Source: Phyllobacterium myrsinacearum (GTDB lineage: Bacteria > Pseudomonadota > Alphaproteobacteria > Rhizobiales > Rhizobiaceae). From it: a DNA stretch of 64,000 bases. Every line of letters begins with the position of its first letter. Position 1 is the first letter of the stretch. Location: contig NZ_JACGXN010000008.1 of NCBI RefSeq assembly GCF_014138285.1, positions 1 through 64,000 of the forward strand, in the 5' to 3' direction. The position numbers and the translations under genes were made by a program. The notes under the pieces were generated by a model that was not told the DNA's origin, searched no databases, and saw only the letters and a program-made list of their open reading frames with translations. This document shows, in pieces, positions 53,936 through 63,118 of the stretch.

Positions 53936-55116
53936 TGGTGGCTTGGTTCCTTCACCCGGCCGATATACTCCCAGATCGTCACAACGATCAGGATAAGGCT
54001 GGTTGCAGCACCTAGTACAAGCGGCGAAAGCGCGCCGCCCGCAAACGCCAGAACGGCGCACAGCACCAGCCCGGCAATGTGTGAAAGCGGCGGCCTGCCC
54101 TCCACATAACCCTTGAACAGCAGGTTTCCGATCAGATAGAGCGCCGTGCCGCCGATCGAGGTCCAGAGAACCGCAGGCGCCGAATGACCGGTCGGATGTG
54201 CCAGTATCAGCTCATCGGAAACAGCCACGACGATGATACCGGCGACCAGCAGGACATGGATATAAGTATAGGCGACACGGGCAATCCGGCCAGGATCGTC
54301 CGTCGACGCAATTTTATGGTGCGCCCGCAGCTGCCCGACATTGAAATAGATCAGCCACATCGCCACCGAAGCGACGAACGTGGTCAGGAACGCCGAGAAC
54401 GAGATGAACGTCCATTCCTGTTCGGCAAACGTCGCGCCCGACACGAGAATGGATTCGCCCAGCGCGATGATGATGAACAGCGCCGCACGCTCGGCCATAT
54501 GATCGCCGTCCACGTCCCAGTCCGCCGTGCTGGATGCACCAAGGCCGGGCGTGCGAAAGCCCAGCGCCGGACCCGCAACTTCAATCAGCAGAGCAATCAG
54601 CCAGAAAAATACCCGGCTTTCCGGCTCGGCCAATCCGCCGGCAATCCAGAACAGCGCGGAGACACAAAGCCAGATCGAAATGCGGACAAAATTGAGGTAA
54701 TTGGAGCGGTTATGGCGCCGCATAGCCCACATCATGAACAATGAGCGGCCCAGCTGCATCGTTGCGAACGCCAGCGCAAAGACCAGCCCACGGCCGGCAA
54801 AGGCCGTGGGGATCGACGTGGAGAGCACCAGGCCCGCCAGCATGAGCACGAACAGCATGACGCGTACCGGGGGTGTTGTCGGGTCGAGCCAATTGGTGAC
54901 CCAGGCCGTATAGACCCATACCCACCAGACCGCCGCCAGCAGCAATGTGCTTTCACCAAGCCCCTTGAGGCTCAGATCGTGCAGCAGGAAATGTGAAATC
55001 TGCGTGATGGCGAACACAAAGACGAGGTCGAAGAACAGTTCGACGAAATCAACCTTGGCGCTGTCGCCCTCTCCGCGCCTGCGCGAATAATTCCGCATTG
55101 CCCCCGATAGTGTCAT
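53932..55116 (-). CDS. Low temperature requirement protein A (LtrA) family membrane protein
   Basis: This 394-residue membrane protein has about ten helices and the LtrA hallmark VDFVELFFDLVFVFAITQIS near residue 25. ERAALFIIIALGESILVSGA near residue 215 carries the conserved ALGES motif. The family takes its name from a Listeria cold-growth mutant; its transport or enzymatic role is not known. ATG 55116 is supported by GGAGG seven bases upstream. The gene overlaps the 3' end of the extensin-like gene by four bases, so the two are convergent. Confidence 0.9.
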   Translation of the reverse strand: MTLSGAMRNYSRRRGEGDSAKVDFVELFFDLVFVFAITQISHFLLHDLSLKGLGESTLLLAAVWWVWVYTAWVTNWLDPTTPPVRVMLFVLMLAGLVLSTSIPTAFAGRGLVFALAFATMQLGRSLFMMWAMRRHNRSNYLNFVRISIWLCVSALFWIAGGLAEPESRVFFWLIALLIEVAGPALGFRTPGLGASSTADWDVDGDHMAERAALFIIIALGESILVSGATFAEQEWTFISFSAFLTTFVASVAMWLIYFNVGQLRAHHKIASTDDPGRIARVAYTYIHVLLVAGIIVVAVSDELILAHPTGHSAPAVLWTSIGGTALYLIGNLLFKGYVEGRPPLSHIAGLVLCAVLAFAGGALSPLVLGAATSLILIVVTIWEYIGRVKEPSHH

Positions 55117-55361
55117 GCGCCGCCCTCCAACATCAAACCCCACGGAAACGGTGCCTGATTAACGGCCCCAATCCAAGCTTTTTAGCAGTTTGACCACAAG
55201 TTGATTGCGTTGCGATACGGGTACCGGGTTAATGTCTCATCGGATGAACACTCATGTCACCTTCCATGATTTTCCGGAAAGACTACTGACAAAAGGCTCT
55301 TGTCATCAGCGGTCGGGCTGCCTTTAATGGTGCAAATCACAACCCTTGGGAAAGGCATGCC

Positions 55362-55778
55362 ATGCGCTTTACGGATCGCTATCCGATCATTGTCACCGAC
55401 AGAAAAGAAGCCTGCCGCGATTTTTGGATACGGCATCTCGGCTTCACAAGCGGCTTTGACAGCACATGGTTCTGCTGGCTTTCAGGTGAAGATCACACCG
55501 CCTCTATCGCCTTCATGACGCCTGACCATCCGTCAGCCCCGCCCGGCCCTGAAAGTTTCGGCGGCAAGGGCATGTGTTTTGAGCTGCAGGTGGAGGATGC
55601 GGCGGCGGCATTCGAGAAAGTCACCACCACAGGATTGCAGGTCGAATATCCCCTGACCGACGAGCCCTTCGGTCAGCGCCGTTTCGGCTTCCATGATCCG
55701 TCGGGCCTGTGGATCGACATTGTGGAACAAACCGAACCGCAGGCCAATTTCTGGGACAAATATATGATTGGTGGCTAG
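55362..55778 (+). CDS. VOC superfamily (glyoxalase-like) protein
   Basis: This 138-residue vicinal-oxygen-chelate protein has two beta-alpha-beta repeats. It starts RFTDRYPIIVTDRKEACRDF and ends with PFGQRRFGFHDPSGLWIDIV and EQ. Glyoxalase/dioxygenase/bleomycin-resistance proteins share the fold, so the function is open. Metal ligand candidates are only partly conserved. AAAGG lies ahead of the start. The acyl-CoA thioesterase converges with a three-base gap. Confidence 0.85.
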   Translation: MRFTDRYPIIVTDRKEACRDFWIRHLGFTSGFDSTWFCWLSGEDHTASIAFMTPDHPSAPPGPESFGGKGMCFELQVEDAAAAFEKVTTTGLQVEYPLTDEPFGQRRFGFHDPSGLWIDIVEQTEPQANFWDKYMIGG

Positions 55779-55781
55779 AGC

Positions 55782-56177
55782 CTAGCCTTTCGGTTCCGGT
55801 GGCACCGGTGTCGGCTTGCCCGATGAATCGAGTGCTACCATCACGAAATCCGCATGGGTAACCCGCTCCATCAAGTCGGAGAGATAGCGCTGTGCCCAGG
55901 CTTCCACTTTCAGGGTGATGGATGTACGCCCGACATGCTCGATATGCGTGTAGACGCAAAGCGTGTCGCCAATCTTGACCGGCTTGGCAAAAGCCATTTC
56001 CTTCACGGCTGCCGTCACGACACGGCCGCGTGCCCGTTCTGCCGCCCGGATACCGCAGGACAAGTCCATTTGCGCCATAACCCAGCCGCCAAAAATATCA
56101 CCGGCTGCGTTGGCATCCGCAGGCATGGCAAGCGTGCGCAGGGTCAGTTCGCCGATTGGCTTGGTTTCTTCACTCAA
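55782..56177 (-). CDS. Acyl-CoA thioesterase, YciA type
   Basis: This 131-residue hotdog-fold thioesterase hydrolyses acyl-CoA. It has LRTLAMPADANAAGDIFGGW (catalytic Asn/Asp helix) near residue 18, MAFAKPVKIGDTLCVYTHIE in the middle and a proline-rich tail. It begins with TTG (56175-56177); GGAG lies seven bases before. The YciA group acts on short- and medium-chain acyl-CoAs. Confidence 0.92.
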   Translation of the reverse strand: MSEETKPIGELTLRTLAMPADANAAGDIFGGWVMAQMDLSCGIRAAERARGRVVTAAVKEMAFAKPVKIGDTLCVYTHIEHVGRTSITLKVEAWAQRYLSDLMERVTHADFVMVALDSSGKPTPVPPEPKG

Positions 56178-56351
56178 TTCCGGTCTCCATAGGCAATGCG
56201 TATCTGCTCATGATGCAGTGCAATAGAGGCAATGGAAAGACCTTCTGTGCAAGAACTGTCAGAAAGCCGACATGCCGGGTCGTTGCACGGTTTTTGACAT
56301 GGGCGCCCTGTCCCTTAGGGTCGGGTTGAGACTGAACGATCGGAGCAGATC

Positions 56352-57548
56352 ATGAAAATCACCGATGTTAAAACCTTTGTTGTCGGCAATCCGCCGCCAT
56401 CTTTCGGCGGTACATGGTTCCTCTTCGTCAAACTCACCACCGATTCCGGTGTCGTCGGCTATGGCGAGGCCTATAATTCCACCGTGAGCCCGCAGGTCAT
56501 GCGCAAGGTGATCGAGGATGTGGCCGAGCGCTGGCTGATCGGTGAAGACCCGCACCATATCGAGCGATTCTTCCGTCGCGCCTATTCCGGCGGCTTCACC
56601 CAGCGCCCTGATGTGACCATCATGGGCGCCGTATCGGCGCTGGAGATGGCCTGCTGGGACATAATCGGCAAGGAAGCGGACAAGCCTGTCTACGAACTGC
56701 TCGGCGGCCGGGTGCATGAGCGGCTGCGCAGCTACACCTATCTCTACCCGAAACCGGAACTGGGTGAGACGTCGGCGATCTACTGGAATGCCGAAGCCTC
56801 GGCCGAGCGCGCCGCAGAATATGTCGCGCAGGGCTATACGGCCGTGAAATTCGATCCGGTTGCACCCTATACATCCTTTGATCCGCGCCAGCTCTCGCTC
56901 GAACAGCTCGATCTCGGCGAGAAATTCGTCCGGCTGGTGCGCGAGGCTGTCGGCTCGAAAGCCGATCTTCTCTTCGGTACCCATGGTCAGATGACACCCA
57001 CCAGCGCTGTACGGCTGGCCAAACGGCTCGAACCCTATGATCCGCTTTGGCTGGAAGAGCCGGTTCCGCCAGATATGCCTGAGAACATGGCCTATGTGCA
57101 GCAGCACACTTCCATTCCCGTGGCCGCAGGCGAGCGCCTGACGACAAAGTACGAGTTCCAGCGCCTGCTGGTGAACCGGGCTGCCAATATCCTGCAGATG
57201 AATCTGGGGCGTGTCGGCGGCATTCTGGAAGCCAAGAAGATCGCAGGCATGGCTGAAACGTTTCATGCCCAGATCGCCCCGCATCTCTATTGCGGACCGA
57301 TTGTCGGCGCAGCCAATATCCAGCTTTCCACCTGCAGCCCGAACTTCCTTATCCTCGAATGCATTCAGGCCTTTGGCGGTTTTCATGCGGAGATTCTGAC
57401 CAGACCGCTTGTATGGGAAAACGGCTATATTATTCCGCCCACGGCACCCGGTCTTGGCGTTGAACTCAACGAAGCCGTCGCCGAAGCCCACGCCTATGAT
57501 GGTCACGAACTGCATCTGAACATGGGCCGGGATCCGCTGATCGTCTGA
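56352..57548 (+). CDS. Mandelate racemase/muconate lactonizing enzyme family (enolase superfamily)
   Basis: This 398-residue acid sugar dehydratase or racemase has an N-terminal capping domain (residues 1-120) and a TIM barrel. Metal-ligand regions are LLFGTHGQMTP, PLWLEEPVPPDM and AAGERLTTKYEF. The catalytic His is in IAPHLYCGPIVGAAN, and ILECIQAFGGFHAEI closes the site. In galactonate-type dehydratases the first ligand strand reads DFHG; here it is GTHG, so the usual aspartate is missing at that place. The specific acid sugar cannot be given. GGAG precedes the start. A palindromic hairpin (57581-57603) follows the gene. Confidence 0.9.
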   Translation: MKITDVKTFVVGNPPPSFGGTWFLFVKLTTDSGVVGYGEAYNSTVSPQVMRKVIEDVAERWLIGEDPHHIERFFRRAYSGGFTQRPDVTIMGAVSALEMACWDIIGKEADKPVYELLGGRVHERLRSYTYLYPKPELGETSAIYWNAEASAERAAEYVAQGYTAVKFDPVAPYTSFDPRQLSLEQLDLGEKFVRLVREAVGSKADLLFGTHGQMTPTSAVRLAKRLEPYDPLWLEEPVPPDMPENMAYVQQHTSIPVAAGERLTTKYEFQRLLVNRAANILQMNLGRVGGILEAKKIAGMAETFHAQIAPHLYCGPIVGAANIQLSTCSPNFLILECIQAFGGFHAEILTRPLVWENGYIIPPTAPGLGVELNEAVAEAHAYDGHELHLNMGRDPLIV

Positions 57549-57689
57549 CACGTCACGGCATAATGTTGTTGGAAAATTGTCACGCTGGCTGATGATCAGC
57601 GTGCCTATATCAAGGGAAGACGCGCTTTTAAGTTGCAGTGCAGTTCAAATGCTGGTTCTAACTTCGGGAATGCAGTTTGGAGTGCGTCC

Positions 57690-58859
57690 ATGACCGTTTC
57701 CCGCTTGTCGGCCTTTCTGCTCGTCATGCTTGTGTTGACAGGATGCGGTGGCCGCGCCGTGCTGGGTCTCACGTCGCAAAGCGTTATCAAGGCGAATGCG
57801 GCTGTACCCGCACCCATTTTGAACGACAAGACAGGACCCAAGGCCGTCATTCCCATTTTCGTGGCGACCAGCCGTGAACGCTCCGACAATCTGTCCCTGC
57901 CCTATTCGGCAAAGCGCTCCGCGACTGTGAATTTTTCCCGCGTCGACGTCGGCATCCCGCCGAACCACAAGCGTGGTGAAGTGGAAAAGAGCAGCAACAA
58001 GCCCAATCCGGCTCGTGATTTCGCCGCAACGGCATTCCAGCCCTACGACAGCAAGCAGGTCTTCGTCGAGAAGATCAACGCGGAACTGGCCAAACGCCCC
58101 GCCAACCAGCGCGAGCTCTTTGTCTTTGTGCATGGCTACAACAACAATTTTGCCGACAGCGTGTTCCGGCAGGCCCAGTTCGCCTACGATTATGGCCTCC
58201 CAGCCGTTTCCGTACACTACTCCTGGCCGTCGGCAGGCTCACTCGGCCTTTACGTCTATGACCGCGACAGCGCCACCTATGGCCGTGACGGTCTGGCCGA
58301 ACTTCTGCAGCTTGCCGCTTCGACCAAGGCCACCAAAATCCTACTCGTTGGCCATTCCATGGGATCCTTTGTCGTCATGGAAGCGCTGAGCCAGTTGGCG
58401 CAGACCGGTCACCGCGATGTTTTCCGCCGCCTGTCCGGTGTCATGCTGGCGGCGCCTGACATCGATATCGACGTGTTTCAGGGTCAGGTCAGGGATATCG
58501 GTGAACTGCCAAAACCCTTTACGATCCTCGTTTCCCGCGCCGACAGTGCCCTGAGCGTATCGGGCCGGATCACAGGCGGTCATCCGCGCGTGGGCGACGG
58601 CACCAGCATTCCCATACTGCAGAAGCTTGGTATCGTCGTTCTCGACGCATCCGACCTCGATGGCGGGTCGCACGGGGTGTTTGCGAGTTCGCCGACCTTG
58701 ATGAACATGGTGCGCAGCGGGCAATTGTCGGAGAAAGTATTGTCCGGCGATGAAACTCCGGCAGGACAGTCCGTTCTGGCCGATGGTACCTCGGTCATAA
58801 CGGGTGCAGCGTCACTCGTGATCTATCTTCCGGCCCGACTTCTGGGTGCCGTTCAGTAG
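57690..58859 (+). CDS. DUF900-type alpha/beta hydrolase lipoprotein
   Basis: This 389-residue lipoprotein has a signal sequence with lipobox VLTGC at Cys residue about 18. The alpha/beta hydrolase domain of the DUF900 family has VFVHGYNNNFADSVFRQAQF, whose glycine/His loop forms the oxyanion hole, and a nucleophile elbow LLVGHSMGSFVVMEAL with Ser near 230. A C-terminal HGVFASSPTLM supplies the catalytic histidine. The enzyme is probably an esterase anchored in the envelope. GGAG precedes ATG 57690; an upstream frame from 57633 lacks a signal peptide. A perfect hairpin follows it. Confidence 0.87.
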   Translation: MTVSRLSAFLLVMLVLTGCGGRAVLGLTSQSVIKANAAVPAPILNDKTGPKAVIPIFVATSRERSDNLSLPYSAKRSATVNFSRVDVGIPPNHKRGEVEKSSNKPNPARDFAATAFQPYDSKQVFVEKINAELAKRPANQRELFVFVHGYNNNFADSVFRQAQFAYDYGLPAVSVHYSWPSAGSLGLYVYDRDSATYGRDGLAELLQLAASTKATKILLVGHSMGSFVVMEALSQLAQTGHRDVFRRLSGVMLAAPDIDIDVFQGQVRDIGELPKPFTILVSRADSALSVSGRITGGHPRVGDGTSIPILQKLGIVVLDASDLDGGSHGVFASSPTLMNMVRSGQLSEKVLSGDETPAGQSVLADGTSVITGAASLVIYLPARLLGAVQ

Positions 58860-58887
58860 CCTGCATGCAAAAGACACAAGACCAACA

Positions 58888-58915
58888 ATCCGCGATATAA
58901 ATTTTTATCGCGGAT
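58888..58915 (+). terminator. Perfect 10-bp hairpin between the DUF900 gene and the SemiSWEET gene
   Basis: ATCCGCGATA-TAAATTTT-TATCGCGGAT is an exact inverted repeat. It has no T-tract afterwards, so it is a weak terminator or an RNA-stability element. It covers the first ATG of the longest open frame that follows, which argues against that start. Confidence 0.6.
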
Positions 58916-59000
58916 GGGCAGTTACGTCATGATTCCGCTGTATTTTTTCGAAGAATTCCCTCATATATCAATTATCTCTTTTTTTCTGAAAGATCAGTCC

Positions 59001-59258
59001 GTGCCTCTCCATATCGAGCTCGTTGGTAGTCTTGCTGCCTTGATCACCACCCTGTGCTGGGTTCCGCAGATCATCAAGATCGTTCGGCAGCGGGAAACCG
59101 GCAGCATTTCGCTGATCAGCAATGCATCGCTGGCACTCGGCGTGCTGCTCTGGCTGTTCTATGGCATCATGATCAGTTCCTGGCCCGTCATCGCCGCCAA
59201 CGGCATGACGCTTCTGCTCATTCTGACCATTCTCGGCCTGAAACTGCGCTACGGCTGA
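59001..59258 (+). CDS. SemiSWEET sugar transporter
   Basis: This 85-residue protein has three helices and the bacterial SemiSWEET signature LVGSLAALITTLCWVPQIIK (the PQ motif), followed by GSISLISNASLALGVLLWLF and GIMISSWPVIAANGMTLLLI. Two such chains form a sugar-transporting dimer. GTG 59001 gives the normal family length; GAAAGA lies seven bases before it. A longer frame from ATG 58914 begins inside a hairpin and adds 29 unusual residues. It is downstream of the DUF900 lipoprotein gene and upstream of uvrB. Confidence 0.85.
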   Translation: MPLHIELVGSLAALITTLCWVPQIIKIVRQRETGSISLISNASLALGVLLWLFYGIMISSWPVIAANGMTLLLILTILGLKLRYG

Positions 59259-59278
59259 CGTCCGGCAGAGGCGCCACA

Positions 59279-59310
59279 CCTGACATTCCTACTGACAACC
59301 TTATGTCAGG
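59279..59310. promoter_or_regulatory. Dyad upstream of uvrB
   Basis: CCTGACAT (59279-59286) and ATGTCAGG (59303-59310) are exact inverted arms with a 16-base gap, 73-104 bp before uvrB. It may end the SemiSWEET transcript or regulate uvrB. I saw no GTTC-N7-GTTC SOS box here. Confidence 0.4.
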
Positions 59311-59382
59311 AGCCTGCCGCTTCCGGTGACTTTTGCAGAGTTGGGTCTTTCCATTTTGCCGGACTCCCACCATATTCAACCC

Positions 59383-62205
59383 ATGGTTAAATCTCCTGAC
59401 AAATATAACGCGGATGGTTTCAGCGAAGCGCCGCAATCGGAACTGGAGGGCACACCGCTTTCCGGCTCGATCAGTGATTGGGCCAAGCAGATTTCCGAGG
59501 AAACCGTCAAACCGCAACCCAAGGCTGCAAAGCCAAAGAAGGCAGCGGCCAAGGAAACGAGCAGTTCCAGAACCGCACGCGGCACATCCATAGGCGGATC
59601 AAGCGATCCGAAGACCCGTGCCGCTGCCGGATTGAATCCGGTCGCGGGTATGGACATCGCACTTGAAGATACGGGCAATCTGCCGGCTGGCGGCGCTACC
59701 GCAACGGTTGCAGCCCTGTCCGCATTGATCGAAAGCGGTAATCCGCTGTTCAAGAACGGGATGGCGTGGCAACCGCACCGCCCGGCCCGGCCAGCGAAAT
59801 CCGAGGGTGGCATTGCCATCCAGATGGAAACGGACTTCAAGCCATCGGGCGACCAGCCGACAGCCATCCGCGATCTCGTTTCGGGCATCGCCGATGATGA
59901 CAAGACGCAGGTGCTGCTCGGTGTGACCGGTTCGGGCAAGACCTTCACCATGGCCAAGGTCATCGAGGAAACCCAGCGTCCGGCACTGATCCTCGCACCC
60001 AACAAGACGCTGGCGGCGCAGCTTTACGGGGAGTTCAAATCCTTCTTTCCCAACAATGCCGTCGAATATTTCGTTTCCTATTACGACTACTATCAGCCGG
60101 AAGCCTATGTGCCGCGCTCCGATACGTTCATCGAAAAGGAATCGTCGATCAACGAACAGATCGACCGGATGCGCCACTCGGCTACCCGTTCGCTGCTGGA
60201 ACGCGATGACGTGATCATCGTTGCATCCGTATCGTGTATCTACGGTATCGGCTCGGTCGAAACCTATACGGCCATGACCTTCGAAATGAAGATCGGCGAT
60301 AGGCTCGACCAGCGGGCATTGCTGGCCGACCTCGTGGCACAGCAGTACAAGCGCCGCGATATGGACTTCACGCGTGGTTCCTTCCGGGTTCGCGGCGACA
60401 CGATCGAACTGTTCCCCGCCCACCTTGAAGACCGGGCCTGGCGCATCTCCATGTTTGGCGACGAGATCGAGACGATTACGGAATTCGACCCGCTGACGGG
60501 CCAGAAGACGGGCGATCTCAGCCAGGTGAAGATTTATGCCAACTCGCACTATGTGACGCCGCGCCCGACCCTCAATCAGGCGATCAAGTCGATCAAGGAA
60601 GAGCTGAAGCACCGGCTGGTCGAACTCAATCAGGCGGGCCGCCTGCTGGAAGCACAGCGGCTGGAGCAACGCTGCACCTTTGATCTCGAAATGCTTGAAG
60701 CCACCGGCTCCTGTGCCGGTATCGAGAACTATTCGCGCTATCTCACCGGTCGCAAGCCCGGCGAGCCGCCACCCACGCTGTTCGAATATATCCCTGACAA
60801 CGCGCTTGTGTTCATCGATGAAAGCCATGTGACCGTTCCACAGATCGGCGCGATGTACAAAGGCGACTTCAGGCGTAAAGCGACGCTGGCGGAATATGGT
60901 TTCCGTTTGCCGTCATGTCTGGACAACCGCCCTCTCCGCTTCGAGGAATGGGACGCAATGCGCCCGCAAACCGTTGCGGTTTCAGCCACGCCCAGCAACT
61001 GGGAAATGGAAGAAGCCGGCGGTGTGTTTGCTGAACAGGTTATTCGTCCGACCGGTCTGATCGATCCGCCGGTTGAGATTCGCCCGGCCAAATCGCAGGT
61101 TGACGATGTCTTGGGCGAAATCCGCGAGACATCGGCAAAGGGCTATCGCACGCTGGTCACCGTTCTGACCAAACGCATGGCGGAAGACCTGACGGAATAT
61201 CTGCACGAACAGGGCATCCGTGTCCGTTACATGCACTCGGACATCGACACGCTGGAACGCATAGAGATCCTTCGCGACCTGCGGCTGGGTGCTTTTGACG
61301 TTCTCGTCGGCATCAATCTGCTGCGCGAGGGTCTCGATATTCCCGAGTGCGCATTTGTTGCCATTCTTGATGCCGACAAGGAAGGATTCCTGCGATCCGA
61401 GACATCGCTGATCCAGACGATTGGCCGCGCCGCCCGCAATATCGACGGCAAGGTCGTTCTTTATGCAGATCATGTGACCGGTTCGATGGAACGGGCAATG
61501 GCCGAAACCAGCCGCCGCCGCGAGAAGCAGGAAGCCTACAACACGGAACACGGCATCACCCCAGCCAGTATCAAGAAGAATATCGGCGATATTCTCAACA
61601 GTGTTTACGAGCGTGATCACGTCCGGGCCGATATTTCGGGCTTTGCCGATTCCGGCGCGATGATGGGCAACAATCTCAAATCGCATCTCGAACATCTGGA
61701 GAAACAGATGCGCGTGGCTGCCGACGATCTCGACTTCGAAGTGGCAGCACGGCTGCGCGACGAAATCAAACGGCTGCGCGAGACGGAGCTTGCCATCTCG
61801 GACGATCCCATGGCCCGCGAGGTGGAACTGGAAAGCCCGGTCAGCGGCCGCACAAAGGGCCGGCACAATGCCGGACGCGCCATGCACCGTGTCGTCACGG
61901 ACGAAAACAGCGATCCGAACTCGCCACTGTTCCGCAAGCCGCATCTCGACGAGATGGGCGGCGATTCCACCCGGCCTCTGGGTGGCGGACAGTTCCGCAA
62001 GAACTCGCTGGATGAGATGACCGTCGGTCGGACGGAAAAGCCCGTGCGTGGCGCCATACCGGAAAAGCCGCCGCTTCCCGGTGCCACCAACCGGAATGAC
62101 GATGCCATCATCCGCCGGGAGCGCAGCGGCATTGGTTCTTATGAAGATGCCAATGATGCGCGTAAAAAACGCAGGCCAGGTAAGACGGGGCGTCCGGGGC
62201 GGTAA
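59383..62205 (+). CDS. uvrB: Excinuclease ABC subunit B (UvrB), with N- and C-terminal extensions
   Basis: This 940-residue nucleotide-excision repair helicase loads onto damaged DNA handed over by UvrA and recruits UvrC. Walker A is [14 protein letters not shown] at residue 180, about 140 later than in E. coli, and the beta-hairpin has [12 protein letters not shown]. Walker B is [11 protein letters not shown], the motif V/VI region [14 protein letters not shown], and the UVR coiled coil ([20 protein letters not shown]) is at residue about 765-805. The N-terminal about 140 and C-terminal about 135 residues are low-complexity and charged; similar extra tails occur in rhizobial UvrB. Start 59383 is chosen over a GTG at 59326 for its sequence; no clear ribosome site was seen. 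Confidence 0.96.
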   Translation: MVKSPDKYNADGFSEAPQSELEGTPLSGSISDWAKQISEETVKPQPKAAKPKKAAAKETSSSRTARGTSIGGSSDPKTRAAAGLNPVAGMDIALEDTGNLPAGGATATVAALSALIESGNPLFKNGMAWQPHRPARPAKSEGGIAIQMETDFKPSGDQPTAIRDLVSGIADDDKTQVLLGVTGSGKTFTMAKVIEETQRPALILAPNKTLAAQLYGEFKSFFPNNAVEYFVSYYDYYQPEAYVPRSDTFIEKESSINEQIDRMRHSATRSLLERDDVIIVASVSCIYGIGSVETYTAMTFEMKIGDRLDQRALLADLVAQQYKRRDMDFTRGSFRVRGDTIELFPAHLEDRAWRISMFGDEIETITEFDPLTGQKTGDLSQVKIYANSHYVTPRPTLNQAIKSIKEELKHRLVELNQAGRLLEAQRLEQRCTFDLEMLEATGSCAGIENYSRYLTGRKPGEPPPTLFEYIPDNALVFIDESHVTVPQIGAMYKGDFRRKATLAEYGFRLPSCLDNRPLRFEEWDAMRPQTVAVSATPSNWEMEEAGGVFAEQVIRPTGLIDPPVEIRPAKSQVDDVLGEIRETSAKGYRTLVTVLTKRMAEDLTEYLHEQGIRVRYMHSDIDTLERIEILRDLRLGAFDVLVGINLLREGLDIPECAFVAILDADKEGFLRSETSLIQTIGRAARNIDGKVVLYADHVTGSMERAMAETSRRREKQEAYNTEHGITPASIKKNIGDILNSVYERDHVRADISGFADSGAMMGNNLKSHLEHLEKQMRVAADDLDFEVAARLRDEIKRLRETELAISDDPMAREVELESPVSGRTKGRHNAGRAMHRVVTDENSDPNSPLFRKPHLDEMGGDSTRPLGGGQFRKNSLDEMTVGRTEKPVRGAIPEKPPLPGATNRNDDAIIRRERSGIGSYEDANDARKKRRPGKTGRPGR

Positions 62206-62214
62206 TTGATATTT

Positions 62215-62411
62215 TTACCCCCCTCTGGGCTGTCGCCCTACCGGGGCGAGCCACGGGTCTCGCCCGCCTTCGGCCCCCGCAAGGGGGGAGATCAGCCTTC
62301 ATGGAGGCCTTCGCACAATTTGCAGTGTTGAAAATAGCTCGAAATCTCTAATGCCGATGTGATCTCCCCCCCCTTGTGGGGGAGATGCCCGGCAGGGCAG
62401 AGGGGGGTGAA
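62215..62411. repeat. Long palindromic intergenic repeat, copy 3 (197 bp, core inverted)
   Basis: The arms match copies 1 and 2 (ending AGGGGGGTGAA at 62411). The left arm carries about 33 extra GC-rich bases (CTACCGGGGCGAGCCACGGG region). Its core, read in reverse complement, lines up closely with the core of copy 1 (shared GCTATTTTCAACA and GCAAATTG, and GAAGGCTGATCT). It separates uvrB from the convergent TetR gene. Confidence 0.88.
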
Positions 62412-62421
62412 TATCCCAGCC

Positions 62422-63000
62422 CTACTCCACATCCCTCCCGAACACAGCCTCACCGACCCGCTTGATCTCTTTGGCGAATTCGGGATCATCCACCGCGCGC
62501 GCCAGCACGACGGTGCCCACAAGCCCCGCCATGATGGCAATGGCCTTTTCACGCTGCCGGGCTTTCGTGCGCCCGGTCACAGCGTTCACCAGAATACCGA
62601 GAAGCGCCTTGGTGCCCTCCGTGAAACGCGAGCGGACGGGACCGCCACGACGGGCGATATCAGGTGCCAATGCCGCCATCATGCACCCGCTCATCTGTCC
62701 TTCACCATGCGCGTCGCCAGCCAGATAGGATTGCGTGATGGCACCGAGCGCATCGTCAGGCGCGCCTTCGGAAAGACTGGTCCATCGCCGGACTGACAGC
62801 GCCATGGCCGCTTCGCAGGCCTCGGCAATCAGATCATCCTTCGAACTGAAATGTCCGTAGAACCCGCCGTGCGTGAGACCCGCACTTTTCATCACGTCAG
62901 CGACGCCAATGCCGTCAAAACCCTTCTCGCGAAACTGTTGTCCGGCAATCTCGATGATGCGGGCGCGATTCTGTGCTGCCTGGTCCCTGCTGACGCGCAT
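62422..63000 (-). CDS. TetR/AcrR family regulator, divergent from aldo/keto reductase
   Basis: This 192-residue repressor has an N-terminal helix-turn-helix (RIIEIAGQQFREKGFDGIGV, then ADVMKSAGLTHGGFYGHFSS). The C-terminal domain is of the common TetR type found next to oxidoreductases, including SGCMMAALAPDIARRGGPVR. ATG 63000 is supported by GAAGGA. Two dyads in the divergent promoter (63038-63077) are its likely sites. It is divergent from an aldo/keto reductase that it probably represses. Confidence 0.9.
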   Translation of the reverse strand: MRVSRDQAAQNRARIIEIAGQQFREKGFDGIGVADVMKSAGLTHGGFYGHFSSKDDLIAEACEAAMALSVRRWTSLSEGAPDDALGAITQSYLAGDAHGEGQMSGCMMAALAPDIARRGGPVRSRFTEGTKALLGILVNAVTGRTKARQREKAIAIMAGLVGTVVLARAVDDPEFAKEIKRVGEAVFGRDVE

Positions 63001-63037
63001 GAAACATTCCTTCAAAAAAACTGCATTGACATTTTAT

Positions 63038-63077
63038 ATGATGACCATCATCAATAGTCAATTATGACGACCATCAT
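63038..63077. promoter_or_regulatory. Two operator dyads between tetR-type regulator and aldo/keto reductase
   Basis: ATGATG-AC-CATCAT (63038-63051) is a perfect dyad. ATGACG-AC-CATCAT (63064-63077) is the same with one mismatch. Their centres are 26 bp apart. A TTGACA element is at 63026-63031, so the first dyad lies inside a promoter. Confidence 0.75.
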
Positions 63078-63118
63078 CTAAATTCATGTGGCGGCGAGCC
63101 AACGATCGGGAGCATTCC

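Noticed and set aside
56259-57551. 430-codon open frame antisense to the enolase-superfamily gene
   Set aside because: Plus-strand gene carries all superfamily motifs; the reverse frame has none.
59260-59383. SOS (LexA) box upstream of uvrB
   Set aside because: No GTTC-N7-GTTC match was found; only the CCTGACAT/ATGTCAGG dyad is present.
59599-60828. 409-codon open frame antisense to uvrB
   Set aside because: It lies wholly inside the conserved UvrB core and has no start signal or domain.
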